This document shows, piece by piece, positions 1 to 5,953 of a stretch of DNA of 5,953 nucleotides (position 1 is its first letter; each line of letters starts with the position of its first letter). Under the pieces are notes generated by a model. It was not told where the DNA came from. It ran no database searches and saw only the letters and a program-made list of their open reading frames with translations. Source of the DNA: Citrobacter sp. Its GTDB lineage: Bacteria; Pseudomonadota; Gammaproteobacteria; Enterobacterales; Enterobacteriaceae. The stretch is from NCBI GenBank assembly GCA_019415335.1, contig DXKH01000113.1:1-5953 (forward strand), given 5' to 3'. A program made the translations under genes and the position numbers.

Positions 1-1480
<1,480 letters not shown>

Positions 1481-1510
1481 TTAGTGGCGATCAGGCTTTT
1501 TTTGCATCTG

Positions 1511-1582
1511 TTTGAGAAGAGAAAAGAAAACCGCCGATCCTGTCCACCGCATTACTGCAAGGTAGTGGACAAGACCGGCGGT
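1511..1582 (-). terminator. Rho-independent terminator of spy
   Basis: Arms at 1530-1547 and 1565-1582 pair over 18 bp around a 17-nt loop. Read on the minus strand, as spy mRNA, all 18 positions pair, 16 Watson-Crick and 2 G-U. The stem is followed at once by a pyrimidine-rich, U-rich tail (TTTTCTTTTCTCTTC, 1529 down to 1515). It starts 22 nt past the spy stop codon. Read on the plus strand, the two G-U positions become A-C mismatches. A T-run (1589-1594) follows there only after a gap, so the element should mainly serve spy. Confidence 0.85.
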
Positions 1583-1604
1583 CTTACGTTTTTTGGCTGA
1601 AAGA

Positions 1605-2090
1605 TTATTCAGCAGTTGCAGGCATTTTACCTTTTGCCGCTGGACGTTCTGTCAGACGCTTCTCAAAATTAGCATTAAATTGCTTTTTCTGTTCCGGCGT
1701 CAGGATGTTGTAAATCTTGTTCTGGGTTTCCATGTGCGCCAGCATGTTAGCTTTGCGCTGTTCTTCCATTTTTGCGATCTGCGCTTCAGCTTTTGCTTTA
1801 TCGAAGGTATCGCTGGCAATGATGTCATGCATTGCGCGGCGTTCTTCCAGCGGCGGACGTTTCATCTGGTCACGCTGGCCTTTCATGATTTCGCGGATCT
1901 GCTGTTTCTGCGCGTCGGTCAGGTTCAGGTCTTTGAACATCATGTCCTGATGCGGACCGAACTTGCCTTTGTGGTGCATCATCGGCTTCGCGTCAGCCGG
2001 TGCTGAGGTAGTGGTGTCTGCGGCATGGGCCAGGTTAGCCGCGCCAAGAGCCAGGGTAGAGGCAACAAACAGTGCAGTTAATTTACGCAT
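1605..2090 (-). CDS. spy: Periplasmic ATP-independent chaperone Spy
   Basis: Spy is a 161-aa periplasmic chaperone of the CpxP/Spy (LTxxQ) family. It prevents aggregation of unfolded proteins and lets them fold while bound to its cradle-shaped dimer, without ATP. A Sec signal peptide is clear: MRKL, a hydrophobic core, then AHA at residues 21-23 with cleavage before Ala24. The mature protein is Lys/Met/Gln-rich and predicted helical. It carries two LTxxQ signatures, LTDAQ at 57-61 and LTPEQ at 130-134, which are the family hallmark. The length equals the K-12 protein. The ATG at 2090 has a strong purine-rich ribosome site (AGGAAGGA, nearest AGGA 2102-2099, spacing 8 nt). It appears monocistronic, with its own upstream regulatory region and downstream terminator. 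The family paralog is CpxP, but the sequence here matches Spy closely (MMHHKGKFGPHQDM near residues 37-50). Relative to my memory of K-12, Ser29 and Ala99 are substitutions. Confidence 0.97.
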   Translation of the reverse strand: MRKLTALFVASTLALGAANLAHAADTTTSAPADAKPMMHHKGKFGPHQDMMFKDLNLTDAQKQQIREIMKGQRDQMKRPPLEERRAMHDIIASDTFDKAKAEAQIAKMEEQRKANMLAHMETQNKIYNILTPEQKKQFNANFEKRLTERPAAKGKMPATAE

Positions 2091-2152
2091 ATTCTATATC
2101 CTTCCTTTCAGTTATTTATTACGGCTTTCTTAAGTAGCGTGCCGTGTTGACG

Positions 2153-2180
2153 AGATTAACTTTACTGACTTTAGCGTCAA
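2153..2180 (-). promoter_or_regulatory. Candidate sigma70 promoter of spy
   Basis: On the minus strand TTGACG (2180-2175, 5/6 match to -35) is followed after 16 bp by TAATCT (2158-2153), a poor -10 that keeps the key T-A and final T. This would place the start of transcription near 2146 and give a leader of about 55 nt. A weak -10 fits a promoter that depends on activators, and the Cpx and Bae candidate sites lie just upstream at about -57 and -91. The assignment is by inspection only. Confidence 0.5.
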
Positions 2181-2195
2181 TTAATCAGAGCAACG

Positions 2196-2210
2196 GTAAA
2201 ACAATGAAAG
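2196..2210 (+). promoter_or_regulatory. Candidate CpxR box upstream of spy
   Basis: GTAAA-acaat-GAAAG resembles the CpxR tandem consensus GTAAA-N5-GTAAA, with two mismatches in the second half. A second exact GTAAA occurs at 2212-2216, out of the usual spacing. The centre is about 57 bp upstream of the candidate spy start, a normal place for an activator. That spy is Cpx-controlled is established for E. coli; that this is the exact site is my inference. Confidence 0.45.
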
Positions 2211-2228
2211 TGTAAAAAACACTTTTTC

Positions 2229-2246
2229 GCCAATTATGGAGAAAAA
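2229..2246 (-). promoter_or_regulatory. BaeR box upstream of spy
   Basis: Read on the minus strand the 18 bp are TTTTTCTCCATAATTGGC. This matches the BaeR-binding consensus as I remember it (TTTTTCTCCATNATTGGC) at every fixed position. It lies about 91 bp upstream of the candidate spy start site and points towards spy. BaeSR envelope-stress control of spy is established in E. coli. Confidence 0.85.
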
Positions 2247-2389
2247 AAGAAAATTTGATGGAGAGTAATGAGAGAATATTACAACACGATGATTTTGCAG
2301 AGATTATGAAGAACTATACCGGATGACTGGTGATAAATAAAGCAAATAACCAGGATTAATCTGTATTAATTTATAAGAAAGTAACTTAA
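2247..2389. other. AT-rich spacer between spy control region and astE 3' end
   Basis: No convincing gene is seen here. The stretch is AT-rich. It holds a 22-codon ORF on the plus strand (2258-2326, start ATG, stop TGA) whose only possible ribosome site, GGAG at 2238-2241, is too far away (16 nt) to be persuasive. It also holds a dyad ATTAAT-N4-ATTAAT (2355-2370) with half-sites one helical turn apart. Neither has a function I recognise. Confidence 0.4.
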
Positions 2390-2415
2390 TACCCGCAGAA
2401 TGATTTCTGCGGGTA
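2390..2415 (-). terminator. Hairpin at the 3' end of the ast operon, probable terminator
   Basis: TACCCGCAGAA (2390-2400) and TTCTGCGGGTA (2405-2415) form a perfect 11-bp stem with a 4-nt loop, starting 4 nt past the astE stop codon. It is the obvious end point for the ast transcript. The sequence after the stem on the minus strand (TTAAGTTACTTTC) is only moderately U-rich. Termination may therefore be partial, or the hairpin may mainly protect the mRNA 3' end. Confidence 0.6.
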
Positions 2416-2419
2416 AGTA

Positions 2420-5953
<3,534 letters not shown>

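Noticed and set aside
1593..2006. 137-codon plus-strand ORF antisense to spy
   Set aside because: The product is Phe/Cys/His-rich because it reads the complement of Lys/Gln/Met-rich Spy. The start region is the spy terminator flank. No family is recognisable.

Overview
The window is a piece of enterobacterial core chromosome, almost certainly Escherichia coli or a very close Escherichia/Shigella relative. All six genes match, in order, orientation and length, what I remember of the E. coli K-12 cho-ves-spy-astE-astB-astD segment. The proteins look near-identical to K-12 apart from scattered substitutions, for example Ser29 and Ala99 in Spy where I remember Ala and Val. The strain is therefore probably not K-12 itself. 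That comparison is from memory, not from an alignment. I see no insertion sequence, prophage, CRISPR array, tRNA, rRNA or accessory island.

Layout from left to right. cho (+, 5' end cut by the window edge) encodes the SOS-associated UvrC-like nuclease. It converges on and overlaps ves (-), a small HutD/Ves-family cupin protein, by 41 bp. A 202-bp gap (1403-1604) holds the ves leader and a strong hairpin that is best read as the spy terminator. spy (-) encodes the periplasmic ATP-independent chaperone. Its 329-bp upstream gap (2091-2419) carries a clear BaeR box, a plausible CpxR box and a candidate promoter. Beyond these it is AT-rich, holds one doubtful 22-codon ORF, and ends in a hairpin at the 3' end of the ast operon. 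The rest is the distal part of the ast operon on the minus strand, read astD, then astB, then astE. astD lacks its first 82 codons at the window edge. The ast genes overlap by 4 and 8 bp.

The ast enzymes act in one pathway, the arginine succinyltransferase route. AstB dihydrolyses succinylarginine, AstD oxidises succinylglutamate semialdehyde, and AstE releases glutamate and succinate. The first two enzymes (AstA, AstC) and the operon promoter would lie beyond position 5953. spy, ves and cho are separate stress-related units: envelope stress, cold or other stress, and DNA damage. Nothing in the sequence supports a novel multi-gene system. The points worth a second look are local: regulatory sites, overlaps, a possible Fe-S cysteine motif in Cho, and the tiny ORF.
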